From: a virus
Virus record (IMG/VR): IMGVR_UViG_3300042549_002156
Location: 1 to 34,315 of that record
Reading direction: 5' to 3' (one strand)
DNA: 34,315 nt
Under the pieces are notes generated by a model. The model made no database searches. It saw only the letters and a list, made by a program, of their open reading frames with translations, and was not told where the DNA came from. Positions within the stretch are counted from its first letter, which is position 1; the number at the start of each line of letters is the position of its first letter. The position numbers and the translations under genes were made by a program. This document shows positions 15,825 through 21,651 of the stretch, piece after piece.

Positions 15825-16168
15825 AACCCCAATTCCCGCTTCTTTGCAGCTATTTCAGCCGCCTTTGGGCTGGCCTTTGCAAACGCTTCAGCCAACGCGA
15901 ACGGGTTGATGTTATAGTTTGCCCAGAACGTGCGTTCACCGACGCTGTGCTGGTTCGTATGGCATTGCTTGCACAGGCTGACAGTAAACCAGTCGTGCGG
16001 CTTCTGACCCATGCCAGCGCCGCTTCCGTAGCGGATATGGGCAACTTCAATCCCTGCCATGCTGTCGCATATGGAACAGGCGTGGCCCCTGACAAAATTG
16101 CAATGCGCTGGCGACTTCCACCTGCTTTGGCGCTTTGGCTCTTTTGGTATCTTGCGCGGTAACATCAT
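15821..16168 (-). CDS. HNH-type nuclease-like protein (DUF968/Ref-like)
   Basis: A 115-residue protein with a zinc/HNH arrangement: C31-x2-C34, the EVAHIRYG motif with H44, GQKPHDWFTVSLC, and C66-x2-C69-H70 with H74. The pattern AHIRYG...PHDWxxxxLCxxCHxxxH is that of DUF968/Ref-like HNH proteins found in phage recombination regions, often beside NinB. Likely a structure-specific or RecA-dependent nuclease. It overlaps the genes on both sides by four bases. Confidence 0.85.
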   Translation of the reverse strand: MMLPRKIPKEPKRQSRWKSPAHCNFVRGHACSICDSMAGIEVAHIRYGSGAGMGQKPHDWFTVSLCKQCHTNQHSVGERTFWANYNINPFALAEAFAKASPKAAEIAAKKRELGL

Positions 16169-16443
16169 GACATCAACGTCGATTGCCAGATGATGATGTG
16201 TCGCCCGTGCGTGGAGGCGCTTTTTGACCGCATGGTTTCAAACTCAACCATGATGCCATTCTTGCTGGCTGTCTTTGCAATATGCCCCCATGCGCTGTTG
16301 TTTGAGGCCGCAGGGACGTTCTTTGCTGACTTCCGCACATCTTCGGTGGTAAAGAACCTGTGGCGTTTGGCGTGTTCAACATAAGCCTGATATGCAGCCG
16401 CTTGCCATTCTGGGCCTTGCTTATTCGCTGACAATTTAGCCAT
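16165..16443 (-). CDS. Winged-helix-like protein of the recombination operon
   Basis: A 92-residue protein. ATG 16443 is chosen because AAGGG lies at the right distance and it overlaps the exonuclease stop by only eight bases; upstream in-frame starts would overlap it by over 90 bases. The sequence (FFTTEDVRKSAKNVPAASNN, SAWGHIAKTASKNGIM, HGRHIIIWQS) has the helix-helix-wing layout of a small winged-helix domain often seen beside phage recombinases and replication genes. DNA binding is inferred; no precise role is known. Confidence 0.75.
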   Translation of the reverse strand: MAKLSANKQGPEWQAAAYQAYVEHAKRHRFFTTEDVRKSAKNVPAASNNSAWGHIAKTASKNGIMVEFETMRSKSASTHGRHIIIWQSTLMS

Positions 16444-17077
16444 TTTTAACCCTTGCTCTAATGCCGTCGATGGCTGCGAGGTCGGCTTCGACTTCTGCGA
16501 GAAATTCGCAAACAGATTGCTCCAATTCCAAAATTTGTTCGTCATTGCGATAGTGCCTTTTGATAAAAAGTTTGAGGTCTTCGGGAAAGTCTGGGTTGTA
16601 ACAAACGTAATCAACCCACTGGCGTTCTGGCATACAAGCAAGCTGCCAGTTGATTTGCGTCACATACTGCGATGGTATTTCGCCAGTCGTTAGCGTTTCA
16701 AGATGTCCTGCTGGCTGACGGCACTTGATTTCGACAAGTCCTTCATCGCCAACAAGACCATCGGGCGAACAGTGCGTCCACGGGATGCTTGAATGCCTGA
16801 CCAAGCCCGTTTCCGTAACCGTGACGTTCTGTTCAAACGAATAGGCTATTTTGGCTTCAGCTTCGGTGTCGATGCCATGCTGCATTGCCGCACTGACAAA
16901 ACCACCCGCTTGCTTGCCCGTCAGCCTTTCCAGCGCCAGCTTGACCCGCAAATTGGTTCTGGTGGCGCTGTATCCGCTTTTAGTGCGGGATAAGGCGTCA
17001 GCAACCTGTGACGCCCCCAGCGAACCGCATCGTGCAGTATACCAATCTTCACTGCGCTGTTCGACATCAACCCGCAT
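16436..17077 (-). CDS. YqaJ/lambda Exo-like recombination exonuclease
   Basis: A 213-residue YqaJ-type nuclease. It starts MRVDVEQRSEDWYTARCGSL followed by GASQVADAL, the usual opening of the family; the PD-(D/E)XK core is SPDGLVGDEGLVEIKC with D106, E116 and K118, plus an acidic helix around residues 70-77 (DTEAEAKIAY). Such enzymes resect double-stranded ends 5' to 3' and hand the single strand to an annealing protein, here the ERF protein encoded just upstream. Its start overlaps the ERF stop. Catalytic residues look intact. Confidence 0.93.
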   Translation of the reverse strand: MRVDVEQRSEDWYTARCGSLGASQVADALSRTKSGYSATRTNLRVKLALERLTGKQAGGFVSAAMQHGIDTEAEAKIAYSFEQNVTVTETGLVRHSSIPWTHCSPDGLVGDEGLVEIKCRQPAGHLETLTTGEIPSQYVTQINWQLACMPERQWVDYVCYNPDFPEDLKLFIKRHYRNDEQILELEQSVCEFLAEVEADLAAIDGIRARVKNG

Positions 17078-17639
17078 TTTGCACCTTCCGCTCTAATGCC
17101 GCCTTTGCTGTTTCGAATGCAGTAGATGGAAGCATTGCGATTGCTGGCACTTTGTAATGCGCTGCCATGACAGTTGCGTCAGTGCCTGTGCGGTCGATAA
17201 GGTCTTGCAGCAACGAAAGTTGTTCCAGCGTGATGGGCTTTGCTGGCGCTGGCTGTTGCGATTTAACCGCTGCGTTGCCGTCATCATCTTCTGTGGGCAG
17301 ACCAAAGCAAGTTTGCAGTGCGTAGCGCCGCGCATAAGTTAGGGCCGACCCATAACCATGTGCGTCCTGCCTATTGGCTGGCACAAACAATACGCCCATC
17401 GAAAGCTTATCGCCGCTGCTGTGTATTAGGATGGTTTCGATTGATATGCCGCCGTCGCTTGGTTTTGGCATCTGCATGAATGCAAGGCCATGCTTGGCAA
17501 GGTGCGGCTTGATTGCGTCAATCACTGTAGGCAAGTCAGCATATTTGGATTTAAAATGCGGATTGCTGGCAGTCTTTGTTGCCGCCTCCAATTCAGCAAA
17601 TGCTGCAACATATGCAGCGCATATTTTATCTTCACTCAT
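17067..17639 (-). CDS. erf: ERF-family single-strand annealing protein
   Basis: A 190-residue protein with the ERF pattern: MSEDKICAAYVAAFAELEAA, NPHFKSKYADLPTVIDAIKP, LAFMQMPKPSDGGISIETIL, LFVPANRQDAHGYGSALTYA and RRYALQTCFGLPTEDDDGN. ERF proteins anneal complementary single strands and promote genome circularisation and repair. ATG 17639 is preferred because it has SD AAGGGGAAG and begins the conserved domain. The C-terminal ~65 residues are a helical tail outside the ERF core. With the exonuclease and SSB it makes a complete RecA-independent recombination set. Confidence 0.93.
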   Translation of the reverse strand: MSEDKICAAYVAAFAELEAATKTASNPHFKSKYADLPTVIDAIKPHLAKHGLAFMQMPKPSDGGISIETILIHSSGDKLSMGVLFVPANRQDAHGYGSALTYARRYALQTCFGLPTEDDDGNAAVKSQQPAPAKPITLEQLSLLQDLIDRTGTDATVMAAHYKVPAIAMLPSTAFETAKAALERKVQNAG

Positions 17640-17649
17640 TTTCTTCCCC

Positions 17650-17859
17650 TTAATAAAATCGTGGATAAACTTTGCGGACGTTGATGAGCGTATGCCAATC
17701 ATTGTCAGCGAGAATCTTGCCGATTTTTTCCGCCAACGCTTCTTTGAAATTTGGGTGACAACCGCCAGCTTCAACGATTGCGTCAGCCGCATCGCAAGCT
17801 GGGCAGCAGAAAGTTGGCGTCAACTCAAAGCCGCAAATTGTGCAAGTTTCAATGTTCAT
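17650..17859 (-). CDS. Small zinc-ribbon protein, first gene of the leftward operon
   Basis: A 69-residue protein starting MNIETCTICGFELTPTFCC. Cys pairs C6-x2-C9 and C18/C19-x2-C22 fit a zinc ribbon, followed by an Ala-rich stretch and a helical end (FKEALAEKIGKILADNDW). ATG 17859 has a strong SD (AAAGGGGAAAGC). It is the first gene downstream of the leftward early promoter. Function unknown; small zinc-ribbon proteins of this kind may bind DNA or RNA polymerase. Confidence 0.8.
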   Translation of the reverse strand: MNIETCTICGFELTPTFCCPACDAADAIVEAGGCHPNFKEALAEKIGKILADNDWHTLINVRKVYPRFY

Positions 17860-17879
17860 AATGCTTTCCCCTTTGGCTT

Positions 17880-17923
17880 TTTCTAAAAGAGGCATTTACA
17901 TATGTAAAGCATTTTTTTATAGG
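17880..17923. promoter_or_regulatory. Divergent early promoters sharing a palindromic operator
   Basis: The perfect 14-bp palindrome TTTACATATGTAAA (17895-17908) contains a -35-like TTTACA on each strand. Rightward: -35 at 17895-17900, 17-base spacer, -10 TATAGG at 17918-17923, leading to the HTH gene at 17954. Leftward: -35 at 17903-17908, 17-base spacer, -10 TAGAAA at 17880-17885, leading to the zinc-ribbon gene at 17859. One dimer bound to the palindrome would cover both -35 boxes. The adjacent HTH protein is the obvious candidate ligand (inference). Confidence 0.7.
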
Positions 17924-17953
17924 CGCGTTGTATCTAACGAAAAGGAACACCAC

Positions 17954-18166
17954 ATGACGTTAAGCCATCAAGCCGTAATGCGTATCTATGGACGCGCTGC
18001 GGAACATCAAATCACCGCTGGGAAACTTGCCGCTGCTGCTGGCCTTAGTCGGGTCACATTAAGCAACTGGAAGTGCCAAAGAGCTACCCCAATGTTGGAA
18101 GCATATCTGGCTGTTGAACAGGCATTGGAAGAATTGATTGCAGCCAAGACCAATGGCGCTGTTTAA
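17954..18166 (+). CDS. Small HTH regulator (Cro-like)
   Basis: A 70-residue protein with a helix-turn-helix: ITAGKLAAAAGLSRVTLSNW is a good match to the Cro/CI/XRE type, followed by a helical end (LEAYLAVEQALEELIAAK) that may dimerise. The SD AAAGGAA precedes ATG 17954. It is the first rightward gene after the palindromic divergent promoter and likely binds that operator to switch off early transcription in both directions. It is too short to be a CI-type repressor with a cleavage domain. Confidence 0.83.
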   Translation: MTLSHQAVMRIYGRAAEHQITAGKLAAAAGLSRVTLSNWKCQRATPMLEAYLAVEQALEELIAAKTNGAV

Positions 18167-18506
18167 CCGTCGGTCAAAATTCAACGCCAAGAAAGCGTAT
18201 TGCGCCCATTGCCACAAGCACGACAGCAAGCGTGAAGCAGCGCGATGTGATGAACTGCACGTTTTATGGGCTGCGGGTGTAATTGGCGATTTGGTCATCC
18301 ACCCGCAGTTTTGGTTCGTCATCAACGGCAGTCAGGTGAAGCACGATAACGGGCGGCGCGTTGGTTATAAGCCTGACTTTGCCTACACGGAAGGCGGTCA
18401 AGAATGCGTTGAGGATGTGAAGGGAATGGTAACGCCTGACTTTACGTTACGGAAAGCTATATTCAAAGCCCTGTTCCCCACAATCGACTTTCGGCAAACA
18501 AAGTAG
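18153..18506 (+). CDS. DUF1064-family protein (putative nuclease-like)
   Basis: A 117-residue protein starting MALFNRRSKFNAKKAYCAHC. The pattern matches phage DUF1064: SKREAARCDELHVLWAAGVI, GDLVIHPQF, KPDFAYTEGGQECVEDVKGM and TLRKAIFKALFP. The D-(x)n-E-D-V-K arrangement near residues 85-98 resembles a PD-(D/E)XK-type active site, so a nuclease or resolvase role is plausible but unproven. It overlaps the HTH gene by 14 bases. Confidence 0.8.
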   Translation: MALFNRRSKFNAKKAYCAHCHKHDSKREAARCDELHVLWAAGVIGDLVIHPQFWFVINGSQVKHDNGRRVGYKPDFAYTEGGQECVEDVKGMVTPDFTLRKAIFKALFPTIDFRQTK

Positions 18507-18539
18507 CTTTATAAAAGGCTGATATTGATGTAAGAGGGG

Positions 18540-18575
18540 GGCCAGCGAAAAAAGGGGAAACAATTTTCGCTGGCC
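18540..18575 (+). promoter_or_regulatory. Perfect 12-bp hairpin upstream of replication genes
   Basis: GGCCAGCGAAAA at 18540-18551 is the exact inverted repeat of 18564-18575, with a 12-base loop containing AAGGGGAAA. No T-run follows, so it is not a classic terminator. It lies 32 bases ahead of the leader peptide and 79 bases ahead of the replication initiator start. It could act in attenuation, as an RNA-level control element or as part of a replication origin. Confidence 0.65.
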
Positions 18576-18607
18576 GCAATGCTTAACCAAGGGAGGTAGC
18601 ACCGCAT

Positions 18608-18658
18608 ATGAAGAATTATACACGCCACAGAACCATAGCGCAAGGCTTTGCGTTATGA
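18608..18658 (+). CDS. 16-residue leader peptide coupled to replication initiator
   Basis: ATG 18608 is preceded by a strong SD (GGGAGGT, 10-base spacing). It encodes MKNYTRHRTIAQGFAL and its stop overlaps the initiator start (ATGA at 18655-18658). The initiator itself has only a weak SD (AAGG), so it is probably translated by ribosomes coming off this leader. It contains a DnaA-box-like sequence (TTATACACG). That it is translated is inferred from the SD and the overlap. Confidence 0.5.
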   Translation: MKNYTRHRTIAQGFAL

Positions 18659-19515
18659 GCGGATTGCAATGGTTCCGACTATACCACCGAATAGTTGATG
18701 ACGAAAAGCTGCGCTTGTTGGCTTTTGAAGACCGCTGGCACTTTGTCGCACTGTGTTGCTTGAAGGCTGATGGCCTGATTGACACGCCAAACGATAATCT
18801 TCGCTCCCGCAAAATTGCTGTTAAATTGGGCGTCCAGTTACGCGAACTGGATGAGATTGGAAGGCGCTTGCAAGAGGTAGATTTGGTTGATGAAAACCTG
18901 TCACCAGTTGCTTGGGATGAACTGCAATACAAAAGCGACAACAGCACAAACAGGGTGAAAAAATACAGGGAAAAACAACAACGTAACGCTGTGAAACGGG
19001 AATGTAACGTTTCAGTAACGGGCCAAGAGACAGATACAGATACAGATACAGAGATTAATACTAACGTATTAATAGCAAAACGCAGGAGCGTTTCCGCTTC
19101 TAAACCTGATGGATTTTGTGACCAGCTTTGGAAGGATTGGAAGAACCATCGGAAAGCGGCTTTCACTGAAACCGCATTGAAGGGCATCCAGCGTGAGGCT
19201 GCGTTGGCAGGGTGGACGTTGGAAGCCGCAATCACGGAGGCCATTGAACGGGGATGGCAGGGTTTCAAATCAGAATGGGTAAAGGAACAACGAAATGGCA
19301 AACTATCCAAGGGACAATTCAACGATATTGGAACATCAGAACGTGCAGCCAGACAAGCATTGCACGAAATATCAGGCGGCACTGGAAGCTTTGAAAGCAG
19401 CGCAGGACAAATATCGGCAAGCGACACCACAGGAAATCATAACACTATTAGCACCATGCCTGATGCTGTGCGCTCCATCGGGTATGCAGGAGGCGGAACG
19501 GACAGCTTGGTATAA
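18655..19515 (+). CDS. Replication initiator / O-like protein
   Basis: A 286-residue protein. Residues 1-90 (LQWFRLYHRIVDDEKLRLLA, HFVALCCLKADGLIDTPNDN, IAVKLGVQLRELDEIGRRLQ) form a winged-helix-type DNA-binding domain as in phage replisome organisers. A charged linker with a TDTDTDTE run follows, then a second helical domain (FCDQLWKDWKNHRKAAFTET, ALAGWTLEAAITEAIERGWQ, GFKSEWVKEQ) typical of initiator C-terminal parts. Its last 73 codons overlap the next gene in another frame. It is expected to bind the origin and recruit the host helicase. Confidence 0.82.
   Translation: MSGLQWFRLYHRIVDDEKLRLLAFEDRWHFVALCCLKADGLIDTPNDNLRSRKIAVKLGVQLRELDEIGRRLQEVDLVDENLSPVAWDELQYKSDNSTNRVKKYREKQQRNAVKRECNVSVTGQETDTDTDTEINTNVLIAKRRSVSASKPDGFCDQLWKDWKNHRKAAFTETALKGIQREAALAGWTLEAAITEAIERGWQGFKSEWVKEQRNGKLSKGQFNDIGTSERAARQALHEISGGTGSFESSAGQISASDTTGNHNTISTMPDAVRSIGYAGGGTDSLV
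19031..19048 (+). repeat. CAGATA tandem repeat
   Basis: Three tandem CAGATA units, followed by a degenerate CAGAGA, inside the initiator gene. They encode the Thr-Asp repeats of the interdomain linker. Initiator genes of many phages carry repeats at this place, sometimes serving as origin iterons. Confidence 0.7.
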
Positions 19516-19807
19516 AGCTGCCATCATGACCATCAGCGACATCCCATTGCAGATATTGCGCCGTGCCTGTGAGCAAGCCCGTCGCACCTGTGACCATCCC
19601 GCAAAGATTGTTCCGTTCATCTGTAATTTTGAGCCTGAAGCAGTGCGATGGTCAAAGGAGGCACTGCGCCATGCACAGGCACAGGTCGATAACTTCAATG
19701 CGCCGCGCATCGCCAAGCATGAACCTGAATACATAACCGCAGAAGATTTGGCAGAACTGAAGGCTGAATTGACGCAATCACTGAAAACCAAAGAAGGAAT
19801 AAATTAA
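19295..19807 (+). CDS. Replication-associated protein overlapping the initiator gene
   Basis: A 170-residue protein whose start (SD AAAGGA, 9-base spacing) lies 221 bases inside the initiator gene in the +1 frame. The conserved-looking centre is LLAPCLMLCAPSGMQEAER then AWYKAAIMTISDIPLQILRR and ACEQARRTCDHPAKIVPFIC, a pattern I know from hypothetical proteins placed after initiators in phages of Alphaproteobacteria. No ATPase motif is present, so it is not a DnaC-type loader. It may assist initiation. Its stop overlaps the next start (TAATG). Confidence 0.8.
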   Translation: MANYPRDNSTILEHQNVQPDKHCTKYQAALEALKAAQDKYRQATPQEIITLLAPCLMLCAPSGMQEAERTAWYKAAIMTISDIPLQILRRACEQARRTCDHPAKIVPFICNFEPEAVRWSKEALRHAQAQVDNFNAPRIAKHEPEYITAEDLAELKAELTQSLKTKEGIN

Positions 19808-20103
19808 TGATTTACGGAAACTCAATTCGCCAATGGGCAGAAGACCGCAACCTTATTAAAGGCAGCACGGTGCAAGCGCAATTCGTTAAGCTGATTGAGG
19901 AGATAGGCGAACTTGCTGAAGCCATTGCCAAGGGCAAGGATGAGCAATTCATGGACAGCATTGGTGATGCCTTTGTCGTGCTGACCATCTTGGCAGCGCA
20001 AAAGGATTTGGAAATTGAAGAATGCGTCGTTCACGCATGGCATCAAATCAAAGACCGCAAAGGCCGCATGGTGGACGGTGTTTTTATCAAAGAGGATAGC
20101 TGA
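19807..20103 (+). CDS. MazG-like nucleotide pyrophosphohydrolase
   Basis: A 98-residue protein with the MazG signature: EEIGELAEAIAKG (E31, E32, E35) followed by DSIGDAFVVLTILA with D50 and D54, which coordinate magnesium in this family. The C terminus (WHQIKDRKGRMVDGVFIKED) also fits. MazG-type enzymes hydrolyse nucleoside triphosphates and in phages are thought to alter host nucleotide or alarmone pools. It is the last gene of the rightward early operon before a terminator. Confidence 0.88.
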   Translation: MIYGNSIRQWAEDRNLIKGSTVQAQFVKLIEEIGELAEAIAKGKDEQFMDSIGDAFVVLTILAAQKDLEIEECVVHAWHQIKDRKGRMVDGVFIKEDS

Positions 20104-20110
20104 AACAGGA

Positions 20111-20138
20111 ATGGCCCCACCAATCAAGGCGGGGCCAT
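20111..20138. terminator. Terminator between converging genes
   Basis: The 8-bp stem ATGGCCCC (20111-20118) / GGGGCCAT (20131-20138) closes a 12-base loop and is followed by CTTTG. It lies between the ends of the MazG-like gene (20103) and the converging leftward gene (20144). The T-run is short, so efficiency is uncertain. Confidence 0.6.
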
Positions 20139-20143
20139 CTTTG

Positions 20144-20380
20144 TCAGAAGGGCATCATTGCCTTGCATCTAACGCCACGTTCAAATTCAAGCTTCCGTAA
20201 CGCTTCGCTCAACTCCTGATGGTCGGAACAATAATTTTCATCATCCCAGACGCCTTCATTGGTCTTTTCATCAATGAGCCAATAGCCCCAGAAGTTGCCG
20301 CCCACTGGAACGTCAAAGCGTTCAGCTTCAATGCGGATGCCAATGGACGCAGCCCGTGCGCGTAGGTCTTTCAAAGTCAT
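20144..20380 (-). CDS. Hypothetical orphan protein
   Basis: A 78-residue protein starting MTLKDLRARAASIGIRIEAE; ATG 20380 has SD GGAG and follows a near-consensus promoter. It contains an aromatic segment (GGNFWGYWLIDEKTNEGVW), an acidic part (DDENYCSDHQELSEALRKLE) and a basic end. It is the only leftward gene inside the rightward region and has its own promoter, a moron-like arrangement. Function unknown. Confidence 0.78.
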   Translation of the reverse strand: MTLKDLRARAASIGIRIEAERFDVPVGGNFWGYWLIDEKTNEGVWDDENYCSDHQELSEALRKLEFERGVRCKAMMPF

Positions 20381-20447
20381 ATCAATCTCCAAATTGTCAA
20401 AGAGCGGGGCCAAGCCCCATCAACAGCTTTGTGCTGCTGACAAAGCC

Positions 20448-20476
20448 CTTATAGCAGGTTCGAAACACAATGTCAA
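20448..20476 (-). promoter_or_regulatory. Leftward sigma70-type promoter
   Basis: Read leftward: TTGACA (20471-20476), 17-base spacer, TATAAG (20448-20453). The -35 is perfect and the -10 matches at 4 of 6 positions. It drives the 78-residue gene starting at 20380. Confidence 0.8.
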
Positions 20477-20523
20477 GAGGCTTTGTCATATATAAAAAAA
20501 GTTTTATTTTATGAAAAAAGGTG

Positions 20524-20552
20524 TTGACAGGATAAGCCGACGCTCATATAAG
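20524..20552 (+). promoter_or_regulatory. Rightward sigma70-type promoter
   Basis: TTGACA (20524-20529), 17-base spacer, TATAAG (20547-20552), the same boxes and spacing as its leftward partner. A 47-base AT-rich stretch with A- and T-runs separates the two -35 boxes. It drives the gene at 20598; the untranslated leader has a small GGGGC/GCCCC hairpin (20566-20578). Confidence 0.8.
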
Positions 20553-20597
20553 GGGGCATCAACAAGGGGCAGCGCCCCGCCACATAAGGAAACGACC

Positions 20598-20945
20598 ATG
20601 ACTATCACAGCTACTTTTTCAAACGGCCACACCGACACTTACAAGGGCAAGCGCGAAGTTACCGCTGCTTGGGCCATCATCCGCAAAGCTGACGGCAAGG
20701 TTATGATGTCGGGACATTCGATGGACACTGCCAAGGCTCTTAAAACAGGAACTGGCAACATCCGCACATATTTCGCCCACGGTCAGCACGTTGACAAGCC
20801 AAGCAATTATGCGGCTGCTATCATCGTATTTAACAAAATTGCCCGTGAGCATGGTTTTCGTAACTGGAAAGATTGGTATGCCGCTGACCAACTGGTTCGT
20901 GACGAACAAGCCAAGGCCTTCACAGTCGAAGTAGTAAGCATCTAA
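20598..20945 (+). CDS. Hypothetical protein under a strong promoter
   Basis: A 115-residue soluble protein starting MTITATFSNGHTDTYKGKRE; ATG 20598 has SD AAGGAAA. It contains AAWAIIRKADGKVMMSGHSM, a central beta/alpha part and a helical segment (KIAREHGFRNWKDWYAADQL). The family is not recognised. It has its own near-consensus promoter and a GC hairpin with a TTCG loop right after the stop, so it is probably made in quantity early in infection. A host-takeover role is possible but not shown. Confidence 0.78.
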   Translation: MTITATFSNGHTDTYKGKREVTAAWAIIRKADGKVMMSGHSMDTAKALKTGTGNIRTYFAHGQHVDKPSNYAAAIIVFNKIAREHGFRNWKDWYAADQLVRDEQAKAFTVEVVSI

Positions 20946-20951
20946 CCCAAC

Positions 20952-20967
20952 GGGGGCTTCGGCCCCC
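20952..20967 (+). terminator. TTCG-loop hairpin after the 115-residue gene
   Basis: GGGGGC-TTCG-GCCCCC is a very stable stem-loop six bases after the stop codon. No T-run follows, so it may be a partial terminator or protect the 3' end of the transcript. The next gene starts 39 bases later. Confidence 0.6.
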
Positions 20968-21005
20968 AACCACCAGAGGCCCAGCTTCGCCACAAAGGAA
21001 ACACA

Positions 21006-21248
21006 ATGACACCCCGCGAAAGAAACCTGACCATCATTGACCACATCGCATCAGATTACGGATATGATAGGCATGACATTCTTGGGCCACGACGGTTTAA
21101 GGTGCTGGTTGAGATACGTCACGAATGTATAAAGTTTTTCCGTGAACAGGGCTTTAGCACTCCCGAAATCGGTCGCATAATGCGCCGCGACCATAGCACC
21201 ATCGTTCATGCCCTGCAAAAGATGGCAAAAACGGAAGCAGCACAATGA
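21006..21248 (+). CDS. Free-standing DnaA domain IV-like protein
   Basis: An 80-residue protein made only of a DnaA C-terminal DNA-binding domain: IIDHIASDYGYDRHDILGPR, RHECIKFFREQGFSTPEIGR and RRDHSTIVHALQKM, which aligns with the bacterial DnaA signature (GGRDHTTVLHA type). It lacks the AAA+ domain. It should therefore bind DnaA boxes without ATP control and could compete with host DnaA or mark the phage origin; that is inference. SD AAAGGAA precedes ATG 21006 and the stop overlaps the next start (ATGA). Confidence 0.85.
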   Translation: MTPRERNLTIIDHIASDYGYDRHDILGPRRFKVLVEIRHECIKFFREQGFSTPEIGRIMRRDHSTIVHALQKMAKTEAAQ

Positions 21249-21490
21249 AACCATCAGACCTAAAGACAGCAAGAAATTATCTTGGCTACAGCCTGAACGA
21301 CATGGCCGACGCATTGCGCTTGTCACCAACAACGGGGGCGACCACCTTACGCAAGATGGAAGCTGGCAAGGTCAACATCACGGGGCCGATTTCCGTTGCT
21401 GTCGATGCCATGCTAAAGGGTTATGACCCTTTTGAAGACGAAAACGATGATGACTGCCACGGACTATATGACCGACCTGATACGCTATAA
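21245..21490 (+). CDS. XRE-type helix-turn-helix protein
   Basis: An 81-residue protein with an XRE-like HTH: LKTARNYLGYSLNDMADALR, LSPTTGATTLRKMEAGKVN. The C terminus is acidic (DPFEDENDDDCHGLYDRPD). It overlaps the DnaA-like gene by four bases and the next gene by about 40. Its place right before the terminase genes makes it a candidate regulator of late transcription, which is inference. Confidence 0.82.
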   Translation: MKPSDLKTARNYLGYSLNDMADALRLSPTTGATTLRKMEAGKVNITGPISVAVDAMLKGYDPFEDENDDDCHGLYDRPDTL

Positions 21491-21605
21491 GGGAAGCACG
21501 GTTAAGGATAAGGCGTCGCTGCTTGCCAAATGGCGAAAGCATGAATGGTCAAATGACGCAATGCGGCAATGGGCTAACTGGCAATGGAAAGAAATGGTCG
21601 GCTAA
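21450..21605 (+). CDS. 51-residue hypothetical protein
   Basis: Starts at ATG 21450 (or the adjacent ATG 21447) within the end of the XRE gene: MTATDYMTDLIRYKGSTVKD, then a Trp-rich helical end (KWRKHEWSNDAMRQWANWQW). No good SD is visible, so it is likely coupled to the gene before. Function unknown. Confidence 0.65.
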   Translation: MTATDYMTDLIRYKGSTVKDKASLLAKWRKHEWSNDAMRQWANWQWKEMVG

Positions 21606-21616
21606 TTATGGCACGG

Positions 21617-21643
21617 TTGCCAAAATGCAAACGGAAGTATAAA
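21617..21643 (+). promoter_or_regulatory. Weak promoter candidate before terminase genes
   Basis: TTGCCA (21617-21622) and TATAAA (21638-21643) are separated by 15 bases, shorter than optimal. It lies in the 46-base gap ahead of the small terminase gene, a natural place for a late promoter, but the support is weak. Confidence 0.3.
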
Positions 21644-21651
21644 TAGAGGCA

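Noticed and set aside
17954-18166. Lysogeny repressor implying a temperate phage
   Set aside because: The protein is only 70 residues, with no cleavage or long dimerisation domain, and no integrase or attachment site was found; it fits a Cro-like regulator better.
18615-18625. DnaA box TTATACACG marking the replication origin
   Set aside because: A single near-match within the leader peptide, with no cluster of similar boxes seen nearby, is not enough to call an origin.
18447-19430. Open frame of 327 codons on the - strand opposite the replication initiator
   Set aside because: It has a Ser/Leu/Arg/Cys-rich composition without domains, no SD, and lies antisense to a well-supported gene; the Val-Ser repeats are just the complement of the CAGATA repeat.
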